This document shows, piece after piece, positions 10,741-21,878 of a stretch of 64,000 nucleotides of DNA. The notes under the pieces are model-generated. The model saw nothing but the letters and a program-made list of their open reading frames with translations. It was not told the DNA's origin and ran no database searches. The translations under genes were made by a program, and so were the position numbers. The number at the start of each line of letters is the position of its first letter. Position 1 is the first letter of the stretch. Source of the DNA: Triatoma infestans. Taxonomy: Eukaryota; Arthropoda; Insecta; Hemiptera; Reduviidae. The stretch spans positions 22,555 through 86,554 of the forward strand of contig JAAEAF010000651.1 of the NCBI GenBank assembly GCA_011037195.1, given 5' to 3'.

Positions 10741-12020
10741 CCCAGGAGAACTCGCACCGTCAGATTTTCTCTTGAAGAAGAACACTCATAATCCGGAAGT
10801 GGGAGTAGTTGGAGGTCCTTAGCTTCGTCTAGCTGAGTTTTTATCTTTTGTTTACTTCCTCTTGAAATATTTTTCCTCTCAGTCTTGTGTTAGCTTCAGG
10901 AGAGGAAGTTAAAGAAAAATATTCTAAGACGTGAGTGAGTCTCTCACGCGCTAGTGTTCGCGTTACGTTTTTATAAGTAAGTAATTTTCTGTTTGTATAA
11001 CATTTTTGGTTTACTGGTGACACAAAATTAATTTTCCTTTTGAATTTTTAGATTTTTTTAAATTCAAATGAGTCGTGACAAACATATGACCGAGATGGGG
11101 AAAGCGTTGTACGATCTCCTTAAGTGGCATTTTTCAGGATATTTATTTACTTTATATTTTCCTGGTAATTTTATTTATGTTAATTTTTTTCGCTTAGAAT
11201 ATTTGTCATGGATTCCTGATCCCGAACAGGGTAAAACTGAAGTTCTCCCCAACCTTGTAGACAACGAAAACCGCTTTGACGCTCGGAAAGCTTCGAAAAC
11301 CGTAAAGTGATTCAGAACAATCAGGGATAAAAGAGAAAGATGAACTCGAAAACGACGATCCTCGGAAACTGCTTGTTTGGTAACGTCAAAACTACTGTTT
11401 GGTATGTTTCCGCTCCCCGCGCAAAATTTGCGCAGAAGGAAACAAAACATCGTTATCCATCTTCTAGGTGTGAAAACTATTGCAAAGCAAGCTAAAACTC
11501 CGTTGGAATGTTGGAGTCTTTTTTTTCCTGATTCCATAAGAGAGGTACTGGATGAATTTATATCCAAATGTAAACAAAATTACCAAGTTGGTGAATACTG
11601 TACTATAGATGAAATGTTGGAACCATTTCGGGGACGTTGCAATTTTCGGCAATACATCCCTAGTAAACCAGCAAAATATGGCCTCAAAGTGTTTTCATTA
11701 GCAGATGCACGTACACCAAAATGTGCTACCTGTCCAAAATGTGCTGTTACTGAATAATTCAACACAAATTATATTTTTTATATTGAGTTTTGCTCCAGTT
11801 TTTTTTTTATAAGTAAAAGAGTGTGATTTATATTTTTTATATTGATATTTGTTTAAGTTTATGTGTGTATTTATATTTATAAATATAATGTCGTTTACTT
11901 AATTGGTATTTAGAAGCTAATAATATTATTATGTGGTGGAAAAATATGAAAATTGGGATGTGAGAGAAAGTCTCACGCGCGAGTTCTTGCTATTCATTTT
12001 TTCTAGCGAGTTCTCCCGGG
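10741..12020 (+). mobile_element. piggyBac-like transposon, deletion derivative
   Basis: Terminal inverted repeats CCCAGGAGAACTCGC (10741-10755) and GCGAGTTCTCCCGGG (12006-12020) differ by one base. The left flank is TTAA (10737-10740), the piggyBac target; the right flank is TAAA, a decayed TTAA. Subterminal inverted segments containing TCTCACGCGC lie near 10943 and 11970. The interior encodes a shortened transposase. At 1280 bp it is about half of a full element. Confidence 0.85.
11068..11757 (+). pseudogene. piggyBac-like transposase remnant
   Basis: Two ORFs, 11068-11310 and 11377-11757, separated by a frame break. The second has GVKTIAKQAKTPLECWSLFF and then DEMLEPFRGRCNFRQYIP and SKPAKYGLKVFSLADAR, the core of the DDE_Tnp_1_7 transposase including the conserved DEM aspartate. 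Directly afterwards it reads KCATCPKCAVTE and stops, which looks like the Cys-rich C-terminus joined to the catalytic core by an internal deletion. Complete family members are near 580 residues. It cannot be active; the ends might still be mobilised in trans. Confidence 0.8.
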
Positions 12021-12029
12021 TAAATATTT

Positions 12030-12650
12030 TTCACTTTGAAAAAATCTAATAATAGAATACATAGGAAATAGATGGATATGACTTCGTCTGAATTCCCCAC
12101 TAAGCTACTTCCTTAACTCTTGCTGTTTACATCACCGCTAACTAACGACCAGATTGCAATTTCTTCTACAACAATGAGTCATAAATAAAGTTTTTTTTTT
12201 TTGTTTTTTAAGAAAAAAGGCCTTGACATCCTTACACGATTGCTTAGTTTCTTTGCGAAGGAAAACACATAAATAATAATAAAAAAAATTACATACTGAA
12301 TGCTCACAAAGAACCTCTAAGTACACAATAATATTTCCATAGGTTATTTACTATGTGATAGTCTGGTTCTGTTGAAAAAAAAAAAAGCTGTGGTTGGACG
12401 AAGAAGATAACAGCGTTATGTTACAACTTGAGCCATTTTATTGTTATGAATAACTGTTTAAAATATTAAAAGTCTGCCCACACTAATTGGGTCGTAAAAA
12501 AACTTCTTGCCATGAATAATTTATTTACTTTTATTTTCTAACTTAAGTGGCAACAACAAAACACCTAAAGGATTATTTAAACACCAATTTATTTATTGTT
12601 ACATTTTTTAAATTAAATATATGCAAAAGAAAATTAGTTTTTTTTTTTTA
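12030..12650. other. No recognised feature
   Basis: AT-rich interval with several A/T runs and only short unsupported ORFs. Confidence 0.35.
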
Positions 12651-12654
12651 ATTA

Positions 12655-12897
12655 TTATAATTTTTTTTTTAATTTAAGGCGCGTCGACATCTATGACTCA
12701 TTAGCGCACGGATCCTTCTCAGTGCATTGCTGGCCTCCGGACAGGATTCTCTCGCTACAGACAACACTGTCCATCATAGAACAGTGAGCTGTAGAGGCTT
12801 TCTAGGAAGAAAAAAAAATTTAAGGGCAGCACTGGATTCGAACCCAGGACCACCGCGTGGGAGTCCAGTACGCTAACCACTTAGCTATTCCCCTTCC
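12655..12897 (-). mobile_element. tRNA-derived SINE (type 1, copy b)
   Basis: Reverse-orientation copy. The head has B box GGTTCGAATCC (about 12836-12846) and an A box TAGCTAAGTGG, followed by the shared body and a tail GTCGACGCGCCTTAAATT running into an A run (T run on the plus strand at 12655-12670). The B box is a perfect match to the polymerase III consensus. The tail resembles the 3' end of the LINE at 58.5-59.0 kb. Confidence 0.85.
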
Positions 12898-13204
12898 CTG
12901 CCATTCATTAATCGAACGTGCAACTTTACTGAATGTTTTTTCCAGTCTATCGTGATTTTCTTGTATTTTTTTTAATTCAATGCAGTCTAGATACCGTTTC
13001 CTCCCCTAAATTAATTGATTATTAATTTCTTTTAATTTTATGAGCAGCATCGACAATTATTATTGTTAACGTTTTTATTAAATAGTTTGGACTTTTAAAT
13101 AGCTATACCCCCCTCCACACACACCAACCCATTCTTCATTTGCCAGCATTTTTACAATTCATTAATGCTGTAAAAGAAAGTACTACGATCGTGTCAAATT
13201 TTTG

Positions 13205-13320
13205 AAATTGTCTTTTTCACCATAAATACACGTTTTGAAGTCTCCTGAATCCGAAAAAGTGTTTTTTAGAAACTGGGCTCTATATCTATGTATGTATGTA
13301 CATAAATCGAAATACAGATA
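13205..13320 (+). repeat. 5' fragment of the ~1 kb ACTTTCTC element
   Basis: Homology to the start of the element: a CACGTTTTGAAGTCTCCTGA block and GTTTTTTAGAAACTGGG, then a decayed microsatellite (ATGTATGTATG). The rest of the element is absent. Confidence 0.55.
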
Positions 13321-13632
13321 TGGATCAAATCTAAATATCGATGAAATACATGAGGAATATTTCGAAATGGTCGAAATATTATCTTAAGTTAATGAACACG
13401 CTGATGTTTCTGATCCATCAGTATCTGTAGTACCACTTCCTAATTATTATGTTGATCTTGAAGACTAATTATTTTTATAAAGAAAGTAATAAATAATCAC
13501 CGAGGTAGCGACAAAAATTAAATATATATTTATATATTTACAAATTTAATTTTTTCTTTTTTTTTTCTTTTTATATCTACGACATTATACACTAAGGACT
13601 TGTTTAAACGGTTTCTTCCTTTTCTGCCTTTT

Positions 13633-14382
13633 TACATTCTATTACACCTAGTAAGAGGAAGTATTGTAATCGTAATTCAAATTTTCGATATTCAGTTTTC
13701 ACCGGAAATAACCGTTTTGAGGTCCCCTGAGTACAAAAAAGTGGTTTTTAGCAAATGGTCTGTGTGTGTGCGTGTGTGTGTATGTGTGTATGTATGTGAA
13801 CAGCATAGCTCAAAAACGCAAACTCGTAGAAAGTTCAAACTTGATATTCCGTTTAATTATCACCATGGGATCTGACAGTACGTTATCTGTCAAAATTCCT
13901 CAACCGGAAGTACCACTTTACTAATTGTTTTTTTTTTTTAAGTTTTTGCGATTTTCCCAAAAATGGTTCCAACGATTTTCTTCAAACTTGGCAAAGATCA
14001 ACAACTTTTATTTAAAACATTTCTCTGGAAAAAAAAAAATCATTTAAGGGCACTTTTGGTGGAGGAGTGGGGTTAGGTTTTCTTCTAAAGTGCAATCATA
14101 ATTGATTATACAATCCAAATTCTACCATCCAAAAAAAAAAAATCCAAACAAAATTCTACCATCCAAAACAAAATTAATTAGAAATAAATAATTGGCCAAA
14201 ATTACGAGTTTCAAGAAAATTAATAAACCGGAAGTGTGCTTTTATTGATCGTTTGTATTTTTTTTCAATTTTCGACGAACTCTAACGATTGTCATTAAAT
14301 TTGTTACACAAACTATAAAATTTGTCAATTACAATTTTGGAAACTGGAGTAAGAGAAAGTTGTGTGAGTGTATCATACCAGA
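13633..14382 (+). mobile_element. ~1 kb ACTTTCTC element, one-module copy
   Basis: Runs from the 5' hairpin (CCTAGTAAGAGGAAGTATTG) to the 3' terminus GGAGTAAGAGAAAGT plus hairpin (14346-14382). It carries the GT microsatellite near 13758-13796 at the family's fixed position. Only one internal module (about 13935-14230) is present where others have two. No ORF is long enough to matter. Confidence 0.75.
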
Positions 14383-14395
14383 TTTTTTTTTTAAA

Positions 14396-15614
14396 AGGAG
14401 TTATAGGCAATAAAGAGTTTTTATAAACCCGCTCAGTAATTGCAAGTGCTAAAATAAGAGAAATTCTTATTAAAGGGAAAAGTGATTCTTGGGAATCAAA
14501 AATGACCTTGTTTGATTCCATGGTTGTGTCCACAATTCCTGTACAGTTCCGAAGTTTGGAGTTTGAGATACTTTGAACCCTTGGAAGTAGTCCAGACTAA
14601 ATTTTTAAAAGGATTATTCTCATGGCCGAAATTTACCCCTAATTATATAGTACGGCTTGAGTCCGGTAGAAATCCTTTATCGGTCGTCCAAATCTTCGGT
14701 AGGGTTATAAATTTTTGGATCAAATTGCTTCGACTTCCACTTGAAAGTCTCCCAAGACAATGTTTTATAAGATTGTGTCAACTGGACCAATGCCCCAACA
14801 AATAATCCTGATTATAATTGGGTATCACTGGTCAGAAATATAGCCATTAAACTAGGCGACCCCCTGACGATGAATCCTTTAATGCTAATTTTGTTGCCGA
14901 GAATAAGAGCGGACTGTTACAGAAAATGAAAAATAATCTCCTTGGTTTAGATATTGATAGAGCTGTGAATTCTGGCTATTCCTCAATATATAGAATTATC
15001 TGTAACTTTGCTTATTTAGTACCTCAACATTATTTCACTTTAATTGTTAATGTCAATAAATTGAGGATTACTAGCCAATTAAGAATAGCAAACAATAATG
15101 TAGTCAGACTATTAATAAATGGTGATATATATTACTTTTATAAGGAAGAGGTCTGTAAATTGTGCAAACACTCAATATTAAATAGCTTGAAACATCTTAT
15201 ATTGGAATGTCCTATTTACTCCAACTGTAGATCAAAATTTTTAAAACAATACATTCTATCCGAAGAGAGCATATCAAGTCTAGAAAGCATCTTAACTTTT
15301 GATAGTGTTGAAAAAATAAATAATGTTTACTTTTACCTATTAGAGATTTGTAGACTGTCAGGAGAACTAGCAGCAATGTTGTCAATGTCAGTAAATAATT
15401 GACTGTAAAGTCGAAAAATTTTGTTTCCATTACTCTGTGATTTTGTTTCTTTTATTGTGTATTAATAATTTCTAAGAGATAAGTTTTGATTTATTTTCTT
15501 TATTGTTGTACAACTGTGTAAGTGCCTTGTAAGGGATATTATTTTAATTTGAGAGTCAGTGACGATCGACTCCATGCTAATGGATATGTCTCTTGTAGCA
15601 ATAAAAAAAAAAAA
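14396..15614 (+). mobile_element. LINE 3' end (RT thumb to zinc knuckle), 5'-truncated
   Basis: ORF pieces 14512-14805 and 14926-15402 give the C-terminal part of a non-LTR polyprotein: LYSSEVWSLRYFEPLEVVQT, then FTPNYIVRLESGRNPLSVVQ (the thumb region after the reverse transcriptase), and CKLCKHSILNSLKHLILECP (C..C...H...C knuckle). Frame breaks separate the pieces. The 3' end is an A run at 15602-15614. The element at 52.8-54.6 kb is the same family. It begins directly after an ACTTTCTC element. Confidence 0.8.
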
Positions 15615-15624
15615 AATATAATGA

Positions 15625-15934
15625 GTTTTTATAAACCAAACTATTATCAAAATATCGATATCCTGAAAGAAAACTATCTGGTGTATACGCAGAACAATCG
15701 GTAAATGGAGAATTTAAATCAATTTTTACCGTACATTTAGTCCTAAGTGCCACAAACAAAATCCTGTAATTCAGTATCAGGATTATTAGATTGAACAGGA
15801 ACAATATCGATATGTAAACTGGGTTGAATATACCCAGAATTTGGAGGAACATGATCAGTAATACTTATAGTATTACTTTGGTTTAAAGGAACGTTACTAT
15901 AATCCTCAAAACTATTTGGTTTAAAACTGTACAG
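15625..15934 (-). pseudogene. Unrecognised ORF remnant, part 2 (split by a LINE)
   Basis: Minus-strand readings with good apparent coding character but one or two frame breaks, continuing the ORF interrupted at 15934/17267. The two halves are now separated by a LINE insertion with a TSD, so they once formed one reading frame. I do not recognise the family. It is a remnant of some larger mobile or viral-type gene or of a host gene; the sequence does not decide. Confidence 0.4.
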
Positions 15935-17266
15935 CACCAGCAGCAAGCAACAGCACCGTGGTTAACACCTCCAATACTAATTAACCAAACATTGATGAAA
16001 CACTCCAAAAACAAAACTTCTGACATAGAATGCAAACAATATTTTTTAGAACTATTGAATAGAGGAAAATTAACAGATGGATCCAAAACTCCTCAAGGCC
16101 GCGGTGCCGCAGTAATCGTACAGGGTAGGAAATATAAATTTGGCCTGCCTTTGACAAGTGGTATCTATATCGCAGAGTTGTATGCGATCTACATGGCACT
16201 GAGTACTCTGGGAGGGACTCAGGGTGATGTAGCTGTATGCTTCGATTCTATTAGCTCTCTCTTATCCTTGAAACATATTTATTCACAACATCCGGTCATT
16301 CAAGACATCCATACATTAATATATTATAATCTAAAAACTGATGGCATTAACGTATCATTTATTTGGGTACCAGGCCATTCTGGTATAGGTGGAAATGTTG
16401 CTGCCGATGCAGCAGCAAAAGAAGCAGCCAACATGGATGTTACAGTTGAGAGAAGCATGCCTACTGATATAATCCGCATGATAAAGGGACACGTATCCCA
16501 AAGCTGGCAACGAGAATGGAGGGCAGTCTCAAATAATAAATTAAGATCTATCAAAGACACGATACAGGCCTGGGATTCTTCCTCTAGATCCGTGTGGAGG
16601 GAGGAGGTAGTAGTTGCACGTCTCAGAATAGGTCATACGCGATTGACTCATGCTTACCTGATGTGTGGTGGCCTAATCACATCATGTACCGTATGTAATG
16701 TCCCACTACCGGTCCAGCATATTATTACTGAATGTCCAAAGTACGATGTATATAGGCGGCTGAACAAAATTTCTTGCAGTTTAGGCGAAACATTAAAAAA
16801 TGATCCAATTAATGTTGACCGGGTGATTCAATTTTTGAAGGATATAGATGTCTATGACAAGATATGACGCTAATGTAAACAAACTATATAAACAGTGTTT
16901 TTAACTTTAGGTTTAAGATCAAGGGATTAGTGGAATATAGAGTACTCTATCCCAACTTAGATTAGGGCATTTTATTTGTATGTTGTAGGTGAGAGAAAGG
17001 AGTGAATGCTAGTTGAGTGTGTGTATTTATTGGCGAGTCCGTGAATTGTGAATGAGTGTGAATGTGAATTGTATAACTGAATATTTTGTGAGCCAGCTAA
17101 AGCTAGACAGAGGTGGGAAGCTTTTGGCCTCAATTCCATGCCAAATTCTGAAGTCCATTCCTTAAAAACATCTTCATTGTGAGATTGCTACTCCGGAACT
17201 CGTGCGAAGTATGATGAATGGAAAATGCCTGTGCAACTATAATATTATAGAGCAAAAAAAAAAAAA
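15935..17266 (+). mobile_element. LINE 3' end with TSD, inserted in an older ORF
   Basis: A 5'-truncated non-LTR retrotransposon. The 10-bp direct repeat AACTGTACAG at 15925-15934 and about 17267-17276 flanks it, and an A run (17254-17268) ends it. The coding part is 15992-16867; the 3' UTR (16868-17253) contains a GAGTACTCTATCCC block resembling the 3' UTRs at 37.9 and 58.8 kb. Confidence 0.85.
15992..16867 (+). CDS. LINE ORF2 C-terminus: RNase H domain and zinc knuckle
   Basis: An uninterrupted 291-residue reading frame, the best preserved LINE protein in the window. RNase H motifs are in order: LTDGSKTPQGRGAAV (first Asp, about residues 29-43), IAELYAIYMAL (Glu, about 65), VCFDSISSL (Asp, about 87), WVPGHSGIGGNVAAD (His and last Asp, about 125-140). 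It then reads VVVARLRIGHTRLTHAYLM and a CTVC...H...C knuckle, and ends near DRVIQFLKD. The start ATG is arbitrary because the copy is 5'-truncated. In a full element this domain removes template RNA during target-primed reverse transcription. Family: I/Jockey group. Confidence 0.88.
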   Translation: MMKHSKNKTSDIECKQYFLELLNRGKLTDGSKTPQGRGAAVIVQGRKYKFGLPLTSGIYIAELYAIYMALSTLGGTQGDVAVCFDSISSLLSLKHIYSQHPVIQDIHTLIYYNLKTDGINVSFIWVPGHSGIGGNVAADAAAKEAANMDVTVERSMPTDIIRMIKGHVSQSWQREWRAVSNNKLRSIKDTIQAWDSSSRSVWREEVVVARLRIGHTRLTHAYLMCGGLITSCTVCNVPLPVQHIITECPKYDVYRRLNKISCSLGETLKNDPINVDRVIQFLKDIDVYDKI

Positions 17267-17276
17267 AACTGTACAG

Positions 17277-17430
17277 GAGCTAAATCAGTTGTATTACTTA
17301 TATTAAATTTTCCATCTTTAAATTCGGTATTATATACTGATAAATCTTCACCATGTAATAAATAAGTATGATAAGTTGCATCATTACGGAACACATGGTT
17401 CATACCTCAAAAAGGGAAAATCACTGCTAA
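17277..17430 (-). pseudogene. Unrecognised ORF remnant, part 1 (split by a LINE)
   Basis: Upstream half of the minus-strand ORF interrupted by the LINE. The reading frame runs without stops for about 40 codons up to the TSD and resumes at 15934. No domain was recognised. The span beyond 17430 shows no continuation that I can follow. Confidence 0.35.
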
Positions 17431-17439
17431 ACCTCGATA

Positions 17440-18050
17440 TCACTTTTTAACGTAACCCGGAGATCCTACAATATGGTTGTGGTCACAAAGCTCACTTTAT
17501 TAAATAGATTTTTTCATATTTTTTTTTTTTTGGGGGGGGGATTTTCTCAAAACACTTACAATTATTTTTTCTTCAAACTTACAGAACATTCTTAAAACCA
17601 ATTTGAAAGTGTTTTTTTTTTTTCAAAATGACTTATCAGTGAGTTACGAACATCTCTTTTGAATTTGAAATGTAGTTGTACCCCTCCATATTATAGCGGA
17701 AATATAATAAATGAAAAGCCGGTCCTACACCATGACTTTTCACCATTTTGTTTCCAAAATAACCGTAGTTTTCCTGACATTCAATCTAAAGCTAGAGCGG
17801 GCCGCTTAACACTCAAGGTGACTGCCAGTAAAAAAAAAAAAAATTAGAAGGCATTCCTATCCCTTTATAAGACGTTTAACTGGAAAGCTGACGACATTAT
17901 TTAAAGTTCTGTTATTCTTTTTTAATGTTCACACCAAATATACAGAAGAAAATAAATGCATTCGACGCATTATTAATAAGAAATAGAAAATAGTGCTGAA
18001 TAGTAAAAATAGTGCAAGAAATATTAGAGTTGGAGGAATATATAGTTAGA
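17440..18050. other. No recognised feature
   Basis: Contains T runs (17520-17532) and a G run, and stretches near 17540-17620 that weakly resemble the ACTTTCTC element module. No gene is supported. Confidence 0.3.
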
Positions 18051-18093
18051 ATCGGGATCCTCTTTGAGGAGCAGTTTCCTGTTTGTTAAGAGG

Positions 18094-18408
18094 TTATACA
18101 CCAACCACTAGTATAGCCTTAGAGAGAGAGAGGGATAGTACAAGCAGTGGCAGGGCGACAAAATAGAAGGAGAGATATCTACTCTTGTCCCAGCTATCAT
18201 TTCTCTGGCCCCCACATACAAGTTTCACAGAATCGTCCTCTGTTGTTTCTAATGATGTTGTGATCTTCCTCTTCTCGTTTCCATCTTGCCAGTAGTATAA
18301 CCACAAAATCTCCTCCATCTCTACTCCGCCATATTACATTCAACACTCCAACCACTGGTTGGCTCTTCACGTTCTATCATCATCCCTTTCAATTTGTCGT
18401 CCTCCACA
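18094..18408 (-). CDS. Candidate C-terminal exon with GPI-type hydrophobic tail (tentative)
   Basis: The minus strand ends in a stop (18094) after a hydrophilic stretch (GGQRNDSWDKSR) and a run of about 27 mainly hydrophobic residues (YLSFYFVALPLLVLSLSLSK and onward), the pattern of a GPI-attachment signal. Lachesin/DIP-type Ig proteins, like the exon at 55 kb on the same strand, are typically GPI-anchored. Upstream, CAACTACAG at about 18409-18417 could be an acceptor, but the frame from there meets a stop, so the exon start is unresolved. Part of the tail comes from a CT-rich stretch, which can mimic hydrophobic sequence. Not repeated elsewhere in the window. Confidence 0.22.
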
Positions 18409-18662
18409 AGCTCATACTGTAGTTGAATATGAGACTGGGTGAAAGAGAGTGGGGGGAAGTGAGAGAGAAAGATATATGCTTTATAACCGTACGGTTAAAC
18501 CAGAATAGAGCAACATCTGCCAGATGCAAATCTCAACGGCGTCAGACTGTCCCTTCGCCTGAGGGACTCAGAGAGAAGAAGATAGCCTTGCACCACACTT
18601 GCTTCAGATATTCCTCACATTAAACCAAAGTAATCTCTGTTTACTCGTTTCCATTGACGACT

Positions 18663-18690
18663 ATCTCTCTCTCTCTCTCTCTCTCTCTTC
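18663..18690. repeat. CT dinucleotide microsatellite
   Basis: A pure (CT)n run of about 13 units, close to other CT-rich sequence. Confidence 0.9.
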
Positions 18691-19189
18691 CTAAATATAA
18701 TTTCATACTAATTCCATGAACATTATTTTCATTTATTTGCATAAATTTATCAAAGAAATTATTGTCTTGTATGGATTTATTTATAAATTAAAAATAAAGA
18801 AGAAAAGATATTGAGCACGTTCACAATGATAAGTTTTTATTTAAAACTTTCCGATGTGTACGTGTGTGTGTGTGTGTGTGTTTGTATGCATGTATTTGGA
18901 AGAAGTGTGTATGTATGTGTGATGTGTGTTCTTCATAACAGGCCTTCATAAGCACAATGCAATGTCCCGGACCAAAAAACGTACACCTATCGAGCAAGTA
19001 ACTACCAACCTACATAGAATTCCATAGTGACAATTCCGATTCTTGTAGGATAATTCGATAGATTCTGGCACCGAGGGCTGCTCTGGAAACTTAAAGGCAT
19101 CCTTCCTTCCAGCCACATATTACCTCATCCTAAAATCCTACTTATCCGATAGGTATTTCCCAATACAAATCAGATTATCCTTCTCTCCT

Positions 19190-20240
19190 TTCAAGCACAC
19201 AGAAGTTGGAGTAAGGCATAACGCAAGGCAGCATTCTAGGTCCTATCCTTTACTCCACTGCAGGCATCCCAACACATCCTGATACTATACTTCTCACCTA
19301 TGCAGATGATACCGCTATCCTGTCTACCAATAATGATCCCTAATAGCCCAGATAAATCTGCAAATCCACCACTTCTCCCTAGAAAAATTGGGGTTTAAAA
19401 AATGGGTCATTAAACTCAATGAATACAAGTTCCAAAATTGTTGTGATAGTTGGTTCCGCAGAGCTGGAAAGCATCAGAGACATTTTCCGTGATAGCCTGC
19501 TTCATTTTGTGGTCATCGACCGGTTTTGGGCGTTCGATGACCACTAAATGAAGCAGGTTATCACGGAAAATGTCTTTGATACAAGTCGTAAAACATTACC
19601 TTCAGTCTTCGTCGCACTACTCTTCCCCAAGTCTACTAGAACTTAATTCCCTTACCAGTGGCCAAAGTTGCTCACTATCTTGGGCTTTACTTAGACCGAA
19701 GACTTACCTGGAATCCACCTACATGTCTTAAAGGAATAGAACTAATCTGACGCTTTCACTTAAAACTTAAAAGATCTACTGGACAATATATTCAAAATCT
19801 TTCTAGACAACAAAAGACTAATTTATACATCTATTTTAAAGCCTATCTGGGCATGTGGGATTGAACTAAGGTGTTCAACCAAACGCTTAAATCTCCAAAG
19901 ACTCCCCATCCCTACAAACCAGAATCCTCTGTAACAATATAAATGCTCCCTTTTACGTCTCCAACCGAACCATACATACAGACCTTAATATACCGTTCAT
20001 TGCTCAAGTCGCCCAAATCCCGTACAGGAAATTCCATATTAACCTACAGTCTCACACAAATCCTATAGTTCAACACCTGTTTTCCCAAATTCTTCCCGAT
20101 AACCCTCCTAGACATCTTAAAAGACTTGGCCTCGTGATCTCCTCTCAAGTGAAGAGTTTTTTTTTGTTTTTTTTCCCAGCTCCAGTAGCCCTGCAGCTGA
20201 GGAGTTTATTATTCTGCCTCTCCCCATCATGATTACAAGC
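19190..20240 (+). pseudogene. Jockey-type reverse transcriptase remnant, split by a palindromic element
   Basis: Across frames the plus strand reads LLTYADDTAILSTNN near 19285 (the YADD active site of reverse transcriptase), then KWVIKLNEYK, and after the insertion a YLGLYLDRRLTWNPP block near 19680 and NPIVQHLFSQILPDNPP near 20060, all typical of the Jockey clade of non-LTR retrotransposons. Many stops and frameshifts show long decay. The remnant at 35.1-35.8 kb covers the same part of the same clade. Confidence 0.8.
19430..19583 (-). mobile_element. Palindromic hammerhead element, family B (copy B1)
   Basis: Inserted in the Jockey remnant, flanked by ATACAAGT on both sides (left about 19422-19429, right about 19579-19586, the last bases shared with the element end). 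The left arm is the 3' half of family B in reverse and the right arm is a short inverted copy. The arms meet at GGGCGTTCGATGACCAC, so the right arm starts at the predicted hammerhead cleavage position within a 3-base TCG overlap. The core itself is lost. Confidence 0.7.
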
Positions 20241-20418
20241 ATTTAACAATATATTTCAAAATATTAATTTAACATTTATCATTACCATTATTACCATTAT
20301 TTAATGTAAAGACAATAGCAATTTGAAGTTGATTACATAAACTAGATATGAAACAATTAAATTAAGAATAAGAAAGACTAAGAAGAAGATATAATAATGC
20401 AAAGAACTAGCAAACAAT

Positions 20419-21660
20419 TTATAATAAATTCAGGTCAATTTTGTTGATAAACACCATGAACTGTTTATTGAATTTTGAAACTAACAAACTCGGAGCTGCT
20501 GGCCATGCTTCTCCTTCCTGAATCACCTTCTTTATCAATTCCGCTCTACTTGGCTCAAAAAATGGGCAGTCGAAAATTATATGGTGCCACGTTTGGGCAA
20601 CCAAACTATTACAAACACATTCAGGGCTGTTTATTATTTTAAATCTAAATAAATATGATTTATTTTTCCCGTGACCGGTAAGTGCCATAGTTAGTTTGTA
20701 AGAGTGCTGCAAATCGATCTTGTTCCTCATTGCAACTGTTGGGAAGAAACTTTTAGTTACTTCGCCTTTGCAAGTATTTTTCCACTCATTTTCCCACATT
20801 TCTTGACTATTCTTTGCAGCCTCTCTCTTCACATAACTAAGAGGGACCTTTGAATAGCAGATGCTCAGGTCAGGGTCTAAAGCCGCTTCTTTAGCTAAAC
20901 TATCTGCTACTTCATTGCCTTCATTGCCAGCATGGGCCTTGACCCATTCCAGATTTATTATCCAACCCAATTCCATTCTCAACCTTTTTAATTTTGATCT
21001 AATCAAATCCGCCAGGGAGTTATGATTTCCATGATCATTTAATATAGCCAGAGATACCTCACTATCTGTATTTATCTCAGCAGTCCTTGTCTTTGGAAAA
21101 CTATATGCTATCATCTCTATCCATTCAATCGCCTTAAGGATGGCTAGGAGTTCGGCTTGGTTGTTTGAGCACCAAAACGCAAGTTTAAATTTTTCTGTAT
21201 ACCATCTGTAGTAAAATTCGGTAACCTAATTTATTTCTTTCTTCTCTCAAAGCAATTGCTGTAGATAGGTGATACCATTCCTCCACAGGATCAAAGGAAT
21301 CTATGTTATAATGTGGATATAATATATTTTTTACTTTAGTCGCAAAATAAAAATCCGCTTTTTCCATTATTATGATATCTATTGGTTTTGTACCTGCTAG
21401 TAATATTGCAGCATGAAATGATATCGTTCGATATCCCTTGATGATTCTCAAAGCAATTTTCCTTTGGACGTTCCTAAGTTTACGCACATTATATTGCTTT
21501 TTAATTGCTGAATACCAGACTGGCGCAGCATATGTTAATAATGGTAAAATCAAGTGAAGAGTGTCAATAGTATATTTGTGTAGTTTTGGGGTGTTACTAT
21601 TGGGTAGCTTCTCCATTTTATTACATATGTATGTTCTTTTGTAATATTTGTTACTTATAG
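20419..21660 (-). pseudogene. LINE ORF2 C-terminus (RT thumb, RNase H, zinc knuckle), antisense
   Basis: Two minus-strand ORFs, 21185-21721 and 20419-21114, joined by a frame break at about 21110-21190 where a TDG motif sits in another frame. The first has LILPLLTYAAPVWYSAIKKQ and NVQRKIALRIIKGYRTIS, the region after the reverse transcriptase. The second has an INTDSEVSLAIL block, EWVKAHAGNEGNEVADSLAK (last RNase H motif), LTGHGKNKSYLFRFKI and a C.C...HH...C knuckle ending at a stop. This is an R1/I-type RNase H-bearing LINE, only mildly decayed. Confidence 0.85.
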
Positions 21661-21878
21661 TGCGGTTGCGCTGATTGTAGCATAAATAAAGATTAAAAAA
21701 TTTAAAAAAAATGTAGGACAATTAATCATGGTTTTTCCAAATTTTGATAAATAAAAATCAATTGTTTTTAGAAATAAATATTTATATTTACCATTAATGC
21801 ACGCTCAAAGGCTATTAACACTAAAATATAGAAATCTTAAGAAGAAATAGTGTCTTTAATGAATTTCTTTTTTTTTTT

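Noticed and set aside
18423..18623. 66-codon plus-strand ORF
   Set aside because: Lies opposite and beside the candidate terminal exon, with no domain; likely chance.
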